A DNA stretch of 64,000 bases from assembly GCA_002189035.1 (NCBI GenBank), contig NEEC01000010.1, forward strand, positions 1,488,001 to 1,552,000, written 5' to 3'. Under the pieces are notes generated by a model. The model worked only from the letters and a program-made list of their open reading frames with translations. It had not been told where the DNA came from and ran no database searches. Shown one piece after another: positions 11,850 through 23,885 of this stretch (its first letter is position 1; every line of letters starts with the position of its first letter). The position numbers and the translations under genes were made by a program. Source of the stretch: Utricularia gibba (taxonomy: Eukaryota; Streptophyta; Magnoliopsida; Lamiales; Lentibulariaceae).

Positions 11850-13140
11850 TTATTACTAGAAATCATACATCTCATTACACTTCTACATAAAGTAGTCTCT
11901 CTTATTTGCTATACACCAGGGCTCTAAAGCCCCTGTATCTATCGTCCCAAGCAGTGTGATTTGATTGTGGAATTGCATACTACACTCACATGACACGTAA
12001 TCCATTCTTTCCAAATCAGTCTACTGGAGTCAAGTTTGTTTCTCTTGTTTATCCAGGAGAAGGTAAAGAATTGAATGTTGCTGAAAGTTAGTGAAATCGG
12101 ATCTTCTCTATGGTAGAAAACTTTAGTGTTTCATCGCCTCCATATCAGCCATATTGTTATGTAGATCAGGGATCGTAGAACAGATCCTACTTGTTCAGCA
12201 CACCTGCCACCATACACAATGCTAATAGGTATGCCAATGGAGTTGTCTGAATGAACCATCACCACATATTCTGTCGAGATTTGTATTTGGCTCCAGATGG
12301 CACTTGCACGACATTTGAAAATGGCATGTTGGGCATCTTCAGTTTAAGAGTTGCACATCACACAAACTAATGGTATATTCACTATCTCTTAGCCTCAGGT
12401 TCATCGCAATTGCCAGACTGGAATACAACAACCTTCATACACACTTCACTTTAGATGGAATTAATCTTTTACACCTATGTTTTTTTAACGGTTGAGTCAA
12501 TCTTTCTTAAAAACTTCTCAATAACTAAAGTGGCTTTCTTGACATTGAAAACTCCATCAACCCCCTCAATAAATGTTACACTGTCCCCTACTCTCAAGAA
12601 ATTTACTTGGCACATAATGTTTTCCAAATTTTGAAGCTCGTGCAATGCTTGATAACTCGGTTGGCATCGCCACTCCATTATCCAATACCACTCCTCACCA
12701 GCCAACGAACCCATCTCTGCACTCCCTATTCGTAGCTAAATCAAATAGTCTTGGAAACTTAATATTAAAATATGTATCTCCTATCCATACATCATGCCAA
12801 AACTTAATCTGATTTACTTGATGAATAAACCACTTGAGCTGTGCATACAGTGGTTTTCCAGCAGCTTCCCAATATTTTCCAATATGATATATTCTTTTCC
12901 ATGTCAATTTGCAACTATCATGTACATTCGAAACTGACAGACCATCCATTAGATCATATATACCAACTATGATTCTACTCCACAGCACCTTATCTTCTAT
13001 GTTAAAAATCTACATCATCATTTATAAAGAAGAACAATGTTTTTAGCTTTCAAACTTGAAATTCCTAACCTACCTTCTTGTGGGGCTTGGGATAGACAAA
13101 TAATCACCATATTTTTATTTATCATAACATTATGATCAAT
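11850..13140 (-). mobile_element. decayed LINE (non-LTR retrotransposon), 3' coding part only
   Basis: On the minus strand, 12988-12475 encodes the end of a LINE reverse-transcriptase polyprotein (LLWSRIIVGIYD-like, NQIKFWHDVWIGDTYFN, FPRLFDLAT). It continues in broken frames into a zinc-binding RVT region (CVMCNS, EDAQHAIFKCRAS near 12370-12300) and a WLIWRR motif near 12150. Frames change and stops occur, so it is inactive. The duplicate of this locus at 22.76-22.79 kb lacks it, so the element either inserted after the duplication or was lost from the other copy. Confidence 0.75.
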
Positions 13141-13420
13141 TTATATATATATGGTGCCCACGTGTCACCACTAGAAGGTTGATGACTTTCTAATACATCC
13201 CCCTTAGTCATCTTGACCCATTGATTGGCTCCGTCAATTGCGTATGTGGACCCCATATAAAAAATTATTGACGGTGGTTCTCCTGTCATCAACAATCAAT
13301 TCAGGTGTCGGGCGGTCACATAATGTGTACTCAAAGGGGTACTTGGTCATACTGAACCCCGCTAAATTATTAAAATTTGTATGATTAGTCTCTAATAACA
13401 TTTAATAAAAATAGTATATT
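13141..13420 (+). repeat. distal part of duplicated F-box flank
   Basis: This segment matches 22795-23035 with moderate divergence (shared words include GTCAATTGCGTAT and the TGTGTACT region). With 10337-11830 it shows that one contiguous segment was duplicated before the LINE and MITE events separated the parts. Confidence 0.6.
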
Positions 13421-14890
13421 TGATCTTTGTTAACAAAATTAGTCCCAAAATTTTATTGTATTGAAAATATTTAATTATTATCAATTTATAATGTGTATCT
13501 CCAATTATATGTTTTTCTACCATTCACTATCGCACGCCGCCGAGATCATGCACGTCACTCCCCCAATGCTGACCATCCCCTGAACGGGGCGGGGCAGCAA
13601 TGCGACACGAGTGTGGATGCAACTAGGGACGGAGCTACGGTATATAATATTAAATATAATTTTGTAAGGACTAATTATGAAAAATAAGACTATCCACGTA
13701 ATTTTTCGATTGACTGCTTTATACTTATAGGGAATAATTTAGAGGATGTTATAGTATAGCATACAAAATTTATATTCAAGTTTATACATAAATTATTATT
13801 TAATTAAGTAATATATGTATGACAATGTTATATGATTATATAACTCATTTTGAGTATATAGCTAGTGTAAACAAATGGAGGGTGGGCGATCAATAATATC
13901 TATATTACTCTTATATCCGAATTTATATTTTTGAATATCAAATATTATATTCAATTGAGTACATATATAAATTAATTATATTATATTTAAACATACTAAT
14001 ACCCTAACATCAAATGAACTCTTATAAATTTCATTGACGGTATGATGTGTATATAATTTAGAAAATGAGAATGTCCATATAAATGTTTGTTATTTTTTTA
14101 TTTCATAATAAAAAAATGACTAAATTTTGAAATAATTGGGAGTTATACTATTGTAGACGACTAGACCCAATTGTTTTTGAATTAAGAGGGCGACGTTGTT
14201 GGCTACAACCCTAGAATAAACAATTGACATCAATTGTCTGTTAAGACAAAATTTTTCAATTTTGAAAATGAGAAATCTGACCAGAATACCCACCCACTGC
14301 AAAAAGTTTTTTTTGCTGAGTACCTGCTTTTTAACATCAATTGGTAAACACCTCACCTTTTTTTATTTGTTAAATATCCCAGTACAAAAAATAAAAAAAA
14401 TACATATTATAATATATGAAAAATAAATACATGTATTTGTACAAAATATATTTATATAAAAATATATATATCTTCAATTATATTTTTAAAAACATTATAC
14501 CAAATTATTTTGTCTGAATTATTTGTTGTTTCTATGTTTATGTTTTTTATAATAATAATTTTTTTAATTTTTTTATTTTATACATATAAATATTATTTAT
14601 TATCAAAAAATATATTTTAAATATAATTATATAAAAAAATAAAATCAAAAATCAAAAAACAATACTTTTAGAACCCCAAGTGTTCTGCAAACCAGATTCC
14701 ACCAAGCGGGTACCTTGTAAACCCCCTCGGGTGATGATGATGGTGTTTAAGTTATTGCTTCTTTTGGTTGCCATCGTTTGTGAAATGTATTTATTGTACA
14801 TTTCTCTCTCACACATCACTCACAAAAAATTTCACATAGTGTGTTTATATTACTAACACATTTAAAACGTGGGTATTTTTCAAAAAAAAC
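13421..14890. other. AT-rich region with a duplicated receptor-kinase upstream segment
   Basis: Mostly AT-rich. Bases 14284-14420 match 29831-29960, the area upstream of the intact receptor kinase (ATACCCACCCACTGCAAAAA, then CACCTCACC and ATATCCCAGTACAAAAAATA). Around 14734-14772 a small degenerate copy of the kinase signal-peptide start (GTGATGATGATGGTG..) appears. No functional gene is seen. Confidence 0.6.
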
Positions 14891-14899
14891 CCGACTACT

Positions 14900-15172
14900 C
14901 ATCTGCGGTGATGATTATGGTGTCTGTGTTATTCGCATTGCTTATTTTGGTTTCATGGTTCAGGCGGGGACGTGTTCCACGCGCTCAAGATACGACGACG
15001 CAGCGGCGCTTATGCCGTTGAAGTCCCGAGTCCCTCCTGAACACCTTTCTTCGCATTTTGTAGCTACGAATTGGTCGGATTCTTCGTCCGTCTGTGACTG
15101 GATAGGCGTTGCTTGTAGTCCACGTCATGGACGAGTTACTGCTCTGTATCTTCCCGACAGCGGCGGATCTCA
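14900..15172 (+). pseudogene. fragment of the LRR receptor kinase: signal peptide and first exon start
   Basis: This plus-strand fragment copies about 30265-30520 of the intact kinase. It encodes the tail of the signal peptide and the N-terminal cap (ATNWSDSSSVCDWIGVACSP, shared word for word) and then breaks at LPDSGG. Substitutions (ALLAL to ALMPL, SRS to SRY) and the lack of any LRR/kinase continuation make it a non-functional fragment. It abuts the inverted fragment at 15183. Confidence 0.9.
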
Positions 15173-15175
15173 ACC

Positions 15176-15483
15176 ATAATGAGCATGGGCTGTAGCCGAG
15201 GCAACCCCGTGTCGGAGGAAATACTCTAGGACAGGGGATGTGTCTATGTCTTGCGGTATAGAATCATGAATGCTGTTTTCAGAAAGATAGAGGACCCTGA
15301 GCTGCGAACAGTTCGTAGGGATCTTCCCTTCCACCTTATTAGAAGAAAGATACAACTTCTCGATGTTCGGCATGGCGACGCAGAGGTCTTCAGGCACATA
15401 ACCAGACAAACGGTTTGAACCAAGAGCTAAAACTCTCAAGTTTGATAAGTTGAAGACGGACATCGGCAGCTCCCCTTCAAACT
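15176..15483 (-). pseudogene. inverted fragment of the LRR receptor kinase (LRR region)
   Basis: On the minus strand this copies about 30880-31145 of the intact kinase (MSVFNLSNLRVLALGSNRLS.. to SPVLEYFL). It then jumps to a piece matching about 30513 (CGACACGGGGTTGC). It is fused head-on to the plus-strand fragment at 14900-15172 and on the other side to a truncated copia LTR. This is a rearrangement junction, not a gene. Confidence 0.88.
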
Positions 15484-17980
15484 TGTATATTTATACAAAG
15501 TATGTCCTAAACTAATTTCGTAATCTTAACAACTAATTCCACAATTTAAGTCTATATACAAGCTATGGTAATATGCCCCCTCAAGATGCATCATCTTGAA
15601 TCACGATGGGAAGAGCGGTGAGGTGAAGAAGTCTCAAGAGATGTTGGATAGTATTGGCTGATAAGATTTTAGTCAGAATGTCCGCAAGCTGGTTCTTGAA
15701 GGGCACATGCTTCGGAATGAGGAACCCCTTTGCATAGCTTTCACGCACAATATGACAATCAATCTCGATATGTTTAGTGCGTTAATGGAATACCGGATTT
15801 TGTGTAATATGGATGGTTGATTTGTTGTCATAGAATAAAGGAATAGGTCCTTGTGCGTCATGACCGAAATCCTTCAAAAGGGATGCCAACCAACGTAGTT
15901 CCAGTCTAGTGGCTGCCATGCTGCGATACTCAGCTTCGGTTGAGGACTTAGAAATAGTCGACTGCTTCCTAGACTTCCAAGAAACAAGTTGCCCACCAAA
16001 AAAGATACAATAGCTAGAGAGTGAACGGTGAGTGACGGGACAGGCTGCCCAATCTACGTCACTATATGCCTTGAGTTCTGTGTTAAGGACTAGTGTGTAT
16101 CGGATACCGAGGGTTTGAAACATGAGCAAATAACGAACCACATGCACTCCTGCGTTCCAATGTGATTCTCGAGGTTCCTGCATAAACTGACTCAAGTGAT
16201 GTGTCGCAAATCCCAAGTCTGGTCTGGTATATGACAGGTACAACAAACGCCCCACAAGACGACGAAAAGGTCGAGCATTAAGGAGAATAGGGGAGGTGTC
16301 ATCATATAGCTGCAACCCAGTAGGCAAAGGAAACGAGGCAGGGCGAGCATGATGAAGTCCCATATCATGAATAATGTCCTTGATGAACTTGCGTTGGTTA
16401 ATAAAAATACCCTCCGAGGATCGATAGAGCTCTAGGCCAATGAAGTATTTTGCATCCCCCAAGTCTTTCACAATAAATTTACCATGAAGAAATTGGATGA
16501 GCGACTCAATCTTAGGCAAAGAGGACCCAGTGACGAGAATATCGTCAACGTAAACCAACAAATAAGTGGTGGAATCAGCATCAACGCATGAAAAAGGCAT
16601 GGATCATTAGCAGAGGCAATAAATCCAATTGATATCAAAGCTCTGGTAAGTTCGCGATTCCATTGACGAGATGCCTGTTTCAGACCATATAAAGATTTTT
16701 GAAGCCGACAAACCTGTGAAGAAGCAGCTTCTGAGTAGCCTGGAGGGACTTTCATGTAAACTTCTTCATCCAATATCCCGTGTAAGAAGGCATTATTAAC
16801 ATCTAATTGCTTCAAAGGCCAAGAGCGTTGAGCAGCTAAGCAAATGAAGAGTCTCACTGTGGTGATCTCGGCGACCGGTGCAAAAACATTTGAGTAGTCA
16901 ACCCCTTCTTGCTGGCTGAAACCTTGGGCCACGAGACGTGCTTTGCGTCTGTTGATGGAACCATCAAGGTTCAACTTGGTCTTGTAGACCCATTTGCAGC
17001 CGATGGGTCGCTTCCCTGGGGGCAAAGCAATTAGTTCCCAAGTGTGATTATGATGTAAAGCCTCAAGCTCTTCATCCATCGCTGCAACCCATAGAGGATC
17101 CAAGCTGGCTTCTGAATAGGAGGTAGGTTCATGAGCCTCATCCAGACGAGCCATGAAGGCACGATGCTCCAAGGAGGTGGCAGCATTAATGTGGTAATCA
17201 TCCATCCATGGTGGCATGTGACAGATGCATGCTGGTCCCCATAGGAGGAGATGTTGAGGGGCCCAAAGTGGAACTCAAAGGAAGGTGAGATGGGTCATCA
17301 ATGACGTCTGGTTCGTAGGCAGGAGAGGAAGAAGTTGCTGTCATGTCATCATTTATTGAACTAGGTGCTGGAACTTCATCATCCAACCCAAGATTAAGAG
17401 GATCGGGAACAAATGAATCAGCATGGTTGCATTCGCGAGAGGTCTAGATAACAGAAGTAGAGACCGATTTTGATGATTGAGAAGGGACCGGTAGTGAGAA
17501 GCGGCTGCCCGCAAGTGGTGAGTGAAAAGGAAAAAAATCTTCATGAAAGGAGACATCACGAGAGATGAATTCTTGCTGGGTTGTGAGATTGAGGAGTCGA
17601 TAATTGTGACAGGTATTGGTATATCCCAATAAAACGGAAGGAATAGTTCGCGGAGCAAATTTGTCTCTGTGTGGCCTTGTGTCTGAGGCATAGACGAGAC
17701 ATCCGAAAACTCTGAGATTAGAGCAATCGGAAGCTGTGTAATATAACATCTCAAAAGGAGTCTTCATGGAAATGGCAGATGAGGGAAGGCGATTTATCAA
17801 ATAAGCAGCGGTTAAAATTGCATCACCCCAAAATTCCTTAGGCATTCCAGCATGTAAGAGCATAGATCTGGCTAGGCACACGTTCGATTATGAACGATCC
17901 CTTGTTTTTGAAAGGCAGCGGCACAACTAGAGTTCACAAATTCAAAACCGTTGTCTGTACGAATTTGTTTAATCATCACC

Positions 17981-19326
17981 TGTTAAGTGTCATTTTCTTA
18001 CGTATGATTAGGTTGTTTCTATGTATAATTGTGATTAGAAGTGCCTAATTATGGATCTATAATATGAGATTTAGGTTTTTATCTAGTTTAGGATAATTAT
18101 TCTAAATCTTGTATTTTATGTAATAATTTTACTAATTTTAATTGAGTTTTTCTAGAGGCGCACACGTGGCAGAAAATGAGAGAAAGAGAGCATTAGATGG
18201 CGATAAATTGGATCTTCCCGAGCTAACATTCCCTTGATTTCCGGAAGACTGCAGACGCCTAATCATGAGCCTTGACGTGTGGAACACGGGAGTCTTTGAC
18301 AGGCGGCATCATTAGCATACCAGTGTTAGACGTTGCTTGGAAGTCATCCCAAGTTCAGCAGAATCATAGGGACACGAAAGCTTAGACTCTCAATGAAGTT
18401 CAGTTCTGTTCATACAAGTGTAGTTTACTCTCAGTTTAGTTTTCCCTTTTGTTTTTTTCTCTAGAGGAATTTTCCTCTAGCTTCTCTCTAGAATCTTATT
18501 TCGTTTTCTTTAGTTTGTATGGGCGTTCGCGGCTAGAAACTTCCTTTTTTGGGTTAGAACACCACCAGATCTATGTTTCGTTAGCTTATCTTCACATTTT
18601 CTTTGAATCCGAACGGATTTCGTATGTCTTCGCACGACTATGTTGCAGTTTGTCTGTAACAGTCTCTTTATTCAAGATTCATGGTTAGCTGATCACTACC
18701 TGCGGATTTTGGAGAGGAGCAAGGTGGAAAGCACCAACTCGGGCCCTTTTGACAGGAGGAAGACAACGTTTGGTCTGTGGCCGTACCTCAAGATCAATGG
18801 ACAGATACTGACCTCGTATCTGGACTCATTGGGTCATTGGCCACACTTGGGCACACGCGCGCAATTCGGCCGTGAGGGTATGCTGGTAGGACCTCTTATT
18901 CTCACGTTCGTCCAAGGAGGAGCAACATCGGGCTATTCCCGTGCCTTCTTGCAAGAGAGTGTAACGGAGGGTAGACAATTCTTTACTCCTATAACCGAGT
19001 ACTCGAAAGGACCAGAGAAGAGTGAAGACGTAACGAACATAGCTGGACAGGATTCCAAACCTAGGAACATTTACTTTATTAAGGTTCATCGCTTACGTTC
19101 ATTTTAGTTGTTTGCTCAAAACCCCTCTCATTCCCTTACTCAAGCTTCATCATCATCGTTTCTTACATATTTTACCTTCAAAACCGTTTACAAATCGTGA
19201 CAGTTGTATTCGGGGTGCCTCACCTTTCACTCAAAATCAACTCACTGTGTTCGACACCCGTACTACGCTTTTGTGCTTTACGAGTTTTAAAAGTATTAAA
19301 ATTTGTTGTGGAAACGACATGCATCA
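17981..19326. mobile_element. solo LTR inserted in the copia integrase
   Basis: The 1346-bp insert begins TGTTAAGTG and ends GCATCA. It is flanked by a perfect 5-bp target-site duplication TCACC (17976-17980 and 19327-19331). Removing it restores a continuous integrase reading frame across the site (QFEVM then IKQIRTDNG). Length and TG..CA ends suit a solo LTR of another, probably Ty3-type, family. A 155-aa ORF at 18640-19107 inside it has no known motif. Orientation is uncertain. Confidence 0.85.
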
Positions 19327-21236
19327 TCACCTCAAATTGAGTTCTCACATATGCAATAAAGTCTGAAAGTCGATCGAATGAGTGGGATTTGTTGGAGAGG
19401 AGGTAAACCCAGATGGCTCTAGAATAATCGTCAACGATTGTCAAAAAATAGTGAGCATTGTGCCGAGAGGCTATGGCATACTGTCCCCATAAATCCACAT
19501 GTAGCAAATCAAATGGTTGAAAAGCTCGTTTGTCATCTACATGAAAGGGTAGCTTGATTTGTTTAGATAATGAAAAATGTGGCAAACTGAAGCCTGGTGC
19601 TTCAATGAACTCAAAAAGGGTAGTTTATTCAAAACAGAAATAGAAGCATGGCCGAATATATGATGCCATGTATGTAAGCTAGCAGATTTGATGGAAGTAT
19701 GAACAAACGCAGAATAACATTGAGGAAATTTATTTTGAGGCCCAATATCAGAAAGTCAATAGAGACCATTCTTCACGTATCCTTGCGCAATCATGGCTTC
19801 ACTGTTCCGATCCTGCAAAACACAACCATCGGCATCGAAGATAGCACGTAAATTGTTGTGTTTAACTATCTGGTAGACAGAGGCCAAATTCACAAGAAAT
19901 GTAGGGACTTGAAGAATATCAGAGAATTGAAGGCTAGAAGTGAAACGGTAGTCCCCAATTCCGTCAACCTTGAGAGCAAGATTATTTGGCAAAAAAACCT
20001 TTTGACTTGAACTGGATGTTTTAAAGTTGCATAGAGCAATTTGAGAGCCACAAATGTGGGAAGTGGCCCCAGAATCCAGGATCCAGTCTTGCTTAGGCTG
20101 ACGAGAAGCATTAGAAGTCATACCTGAGAAGGCTCCTGCACCTGTTTCTGCCTCAACCTCCCTGCCTCCAGAATTATCCTGGGTAGTGTTGGATTGATGT
20201 TGAACCAAGAAAGAATGGCAGAGCGAATGAACAAGATTTACGAGTTCTTGTGGTAGGGATCCTTCACCCACATCTAAAGGTGTCGCCTGGGTGCTAGAGC
20301 CAACCATATTGGCTTGATGATCATCATTTTTACGCTTTGAATTCTTCGGACGCCCATGTAATTTCCAGCATTATTCCCTGGTGTGCCCAACACGCCCACA
20401 ATAAGAGCAACTGGAGCGTGATGTGTCGGCATGGTGAGGGTTGACATTAATTGAAGTTGGGACAGGTGAACCATGCTTGGCCACCATAAATGAAGATGGG
20501 CCACCTTCTATCGGGAATGGAGCTAAGTGTTTTCGTCATTCATAAGAAAGAACAAGGCGATATGCTTCCTCCAGTGATACACATGAAGCGATTATTTGAT
20601 TCTTTAGAGAGTCATATAATGCATCCAGATCAAAGAGAAATTGTTGAAGTCGATCTGAGTCCTCTCTTAGACGGAGTTGTATTCCGAGATCATCTGCAGT
20701 GGAAGGTAAAGGACGTAGAGAATCCAATTAATTCCAGATCCATTTCAGTTCGGTATAGTAAGCGATGACAGTGTCCCCTCCTTGAGTTAAGGTCTGCAGT
20801 TCGCCTCTTAAGTGGAAGATTCGGGGTTCGATGGAAGCCCCAAAACGTCAATCGATCTCTTCCCAGAGGCTTTTCGCACTATCAGCAAAAACAAATGCCT
20901 CAGCGACGTCCTTCTCCATTGAATTTAAGAGAAAGGTCATGACTTGATAGTCTTGACGTTGCCACTCGTTCAAAGATTGAGAAGCGTTCTCCCATGCATG
21001 CAAGGCTGCTGCATTGGTTGCCCGAGGTCCCAATGGGAAAGGGGACGTGCTACCATCAAGATGGCCGAGACAATCACGTCCTCCAAGGGCAATCCGAACA
21101 GCCTTTGACCATGCAAGGTAATTATTACCATTGAGCTTGGTTGAAACCAATTGGGTGGGAGAAGACAGCAAAGACATGCCGGAAAAATCAAAGAAAGCCA
21201 TATGATTTGGGTAACGCAGCCTTTGCTCTGATACCA

Positions 21237-21379
21237 TGTACAAATGAAGAAGGAAAGGTGGGAAAACCGATGATCTTCCATTGAAAGAACACGTATATTT
21301 ATACAAAGTATCTCCTAAACTAATGCCAATCTTAGCCACTAATCCCACAATTTAAGTCTCTATACAAGCTATGGTAACA
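21237..21379 (-). repeat. 5' LTR of the copia element
   Basis: 143 bp, starting TGTTACCATAGC and ending TTTGTACA on the minus strand, directly followed by the tRNA-iMet primer-binding site. The 3' counterpart at 15484-15573 keeps only about 90 bp, and its terminal TG has become TA. Confidence 0.85.
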
Positions 21380-22760
21380 AAAGTTTCTATTTTGAGGAAA
21401 ATCAACCTGTGGGTTTCATGCCTGCTTTCCTAGATATCTTTTCTAAGTCTCTTTTGTGATGCACCAGGTATGGCTCGATAAGTTCACTGGGAAAATTCAT
21501 ATGCTGGTATCGGCCAGGGCAATGGCGATAACCGGAATCGATAAGTTTCTTTGCACTATAGGTACCATCCATGTAATTGATCTATAATCTTGTAACTAAT
21601 GCGGTAGTTTAGGTTCTTATACTACACTCGAGAAGATTAATGTCTGCCTGCTTCTTCATTGTTTTTTTTTTTTTTTTTGTGGGTAGAACTGTAACCACAA
21701 GTATACTTGTCAAAATATCCACACTGGAAACAGAGGAAGATACTTGTAATTGATTCAGTTGGATGCTTGAGCTGCTTTCTGCATTTGACCGAAGAACTGC
21801 CGCCCTTCATTGATTTGATTCTTTCTAATGCATTCTTCAGTTGTGGATCAGTTGACTATTGTCCACTTCCTACAGTCATTTCTCAGCAGTCTTATGAGGA
21901 GTTAGAGTTGTAATCCGTTCGAATCGAAAATGCGGTTCAGATTCAGTTCAGGAATGTGAATGTCCGCATGATTCCGCCATTATGGTTTGGGGTCGGTTCA
22001 AAATATTCAAAATCGAAAAACTGTGGTTCCGATCCGTATGGAAATCAACAATTCGAAACGAATAAATCGATAATGTTGTTTTTAAATGATTTTAAGTATT
22101 TTTAACAATTGATATAATAGACTTAAAAAATGATTAAAAAATGATATGTTTTCTATCTATTTATAACATTTCATATATATTTTTAGTATCATTTTGAAAT
22201 ATTCTTAACAATCATGAAGGAAACTGAAAAATCCTCTAAAAAATAATGTATTCTGTATGTATTCTTAATAATTTACATGATTGTCTTGAAATTAATCTTT
22301 AAAAAAATCGTTCAATTACAATTTTGATTTAATTTAAGATTTAAAAATCCAAAATTTGATTTCGGTTCAAAACCTAAACCAAAGTAAATAGTGAACCACG
22401 GTTTTTTATGAACCAACGGTTCGAAAAAAACGGTTCAATTCCAAACAGATCACAACTCTATGAGAGAGCACTTCGGTTCGGTTGATTGACGCATTTCCTG
22501 TGTAGACGAAGATGCCCTCCTGGGAATGCAGTGGAACCATGCCCACTTCACCTGCTGGCCTGGCTGCTGTAGGGAGTAGCGTTAGTGGGCTTATAAACCG
22601 AGTTGGGCCTGGAAGATCCGCACAACACGCAATACTATTTTCAGCCCAAAGCTCTCATCCCCTTGATTTTCTGGAAAAACAACCACCGAGTTAGATTTTA
22701 GGGTTTGAACGTGTGGTGTAGCATCAACTCATGACTAGGGTTCATATTATTTTGTGTTTA
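21380..22760 (+). pseudogene. broken duplicate of the F-box/PP2 gene (exon 2 piece plus 3' flank)
   Basis: Bases 21380-21541 copy 10337-10503 (end of intron 1 and the first part of exon 2, ..MAITGID). The copy then jumps straight to the 3' UTR equivalent of 11193, so the rest of exon 2, intron 2 and exon 3 are deleted. The 3' flank continues to 21902, is split by a MITE (21903-22460), and resumes to about 22760. Divergence from the parent is visible but modest. It cannot encode the protein. Confidence 0.88.
21903..22460. mobile_element. hAT-like MITE in the duplicated F-box flank
   Basis: A 558-bp insert absent from the parent copy at about 11515. Terminal inverted repeats begin TAGAGTTGTAATCCGTT on the left and TAGAGTTGTGATCTGTT read from the right end. 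The interior is AT-rich with subterminal CGGTTC repeats. Flanking 8-mers TGAGGAGT and TGAGAGAG resemble a decayed 8-bp target-site duplication. No transposase is encoded. Confidence 0.75.
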
Positions 22761-23097
22761 ATGAAAATTGATGTGTAAACATATTGAAATGGGGCACCAA
22801 GAGGGGCACCCTGCCTTCCTCATCTTGACTCCATTCAATGGGTCGTGGGTCAATTGCGTATCCTATAATTGATTAGTGATGTCTTACTCAACAGTCAAAT
22901 CAGGTGCTAGGCCTTCACTTGATGTGTACTGAAAGCTGCACTTGTGATACAAACCCTTTAGTTTATTAAAATTGGTATATTTAGTCTTCAATCTCTTGTC
23001 ATCTTTTCTAACAATCTCTACCAACAAGGACCCCACCAATTCTATAAATAATCGGGAGTAGCATCATTCTCGATCCAACCCACTGTATGCTTTGGGG

Positions 23098-23205
23098 TCA
23101 AGGTTTATCATTAGAAATTTCCTCCAGCGACATGAGGCATTAAATATTGGTAGTTTTTGGACAAAGGCGCATGTAGTCCTCTTCATGATAGACAATGTCT
23201 AAATC
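23098..23205 (+). repeat. about 108-bp dispersed repeat, copy 1
   Basis: It matches 30038-30150 almost base for base (shared start AAGGTTTATCATTAGAAATT). The other copy lies about 90 bp upstream of the receptor-kinase ATG, so this may be a captured piece of that upstream region or the reverse. Confidence 0.8.
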
Positions 23206-23665
23206 AATGTTTTTGAAAATTTTTGAATACTATTTATATTCTTCCAAAATAAAAATAATTTTATTTTAAAACATTAATAACTATAAAATTAATTTTACTA
23301 AAAAAATACTTTTTAAATTATACTATAAAAATTAATTTTTAAAAAAGAAGAAATATATTACTTCTAATTTTTATTTATTTTTTAAAAATAAAAATAAATT
23401 TTAAAAAGTTTTTAAAACACTCATTAGTTCAATGGACAAATTCCTTATCTCACTAATATTCGAAAGATAATTTCATATAATAGCTAACTTTCTATTACAG
23501 TGTTTTACCTCATTTACATGTCATCATTTGTTATTTAATTTTTACACAAAAATTTGATCATCATTTTATATATATATTTTTTGCACGAAAATTCAAATAA
23601 ATAATATATTGTATTTATTTATTTTTATATTATATCTTAAAAAACCCATTTAGTATAATAACATA

Positions 23666-23885
23666 CGTGATACTGACATATTCAAATTTCAGCATTAAAA
23701 TTCTGAAAAAAATTTGGTATAACATTAAATTAATTTGTTTTTTTTTTCAATTCAAAATTCAAAAACGATGCAATAGTACACATATGATACTGATATGTTC
23801 AAATTTTAACATTAAAATTCTGAAAAAATTTGATGTAATATTAAATTTATTTGTCTTTTTTTCCAATTCAAAATTCAAAGATGAA
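23666..23885 (+). repeat. tandem repeat, two units of about 117 bp
   Basis: The two units begin GTGATACTGACATATTC (23666) and ATGATACTGATATGTTC (23784) and both end in CAATTCAAAATTCAAA. A 100-aa ORF across both is low-complexity and not a credible gene. Confidence 0.7.

Larger units (their letters stand above)
15484..21379 (-). mobile_element. degenerate Ty1-copia retrotransposon (interrupted by a solo LTR)
   Basis: The element reads on the minus strand. The 5' LTR is 21237-21379 (TGTTACC..TGTACA, 143 bp). The primer-binding site TGGTATCAGAGC (tRNA-iMet type) is at 21236-21225. Gag starts near 21201 (MAFFDFSGMS). A CCHC knuckle near 20440-20360 has a stop codon inside it. The protease motif DSGATSH is near 20070-20050. 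Integrase core runs from 19585 and resumes at 17975. RT/RNase H runs 17217-15783 with the YVDD box near 16550. A polypurine tract (GAGGGGGCA) is near 15585-15575, followed by a 3' LTR remnant 15484-15573. Frameshifts in RT, several stops, the 1.35-kb insertion and the missing 3' LTR half make it inactive. Confidence 0.93.

Noticed and set aside
18640-19107. 155-aa plus-strand ORF inside the solo LTR
   Set aside because: It lies wholly within the LTR insert, has no recognisable motif, and LTRs of this size often carry chance ORFs.
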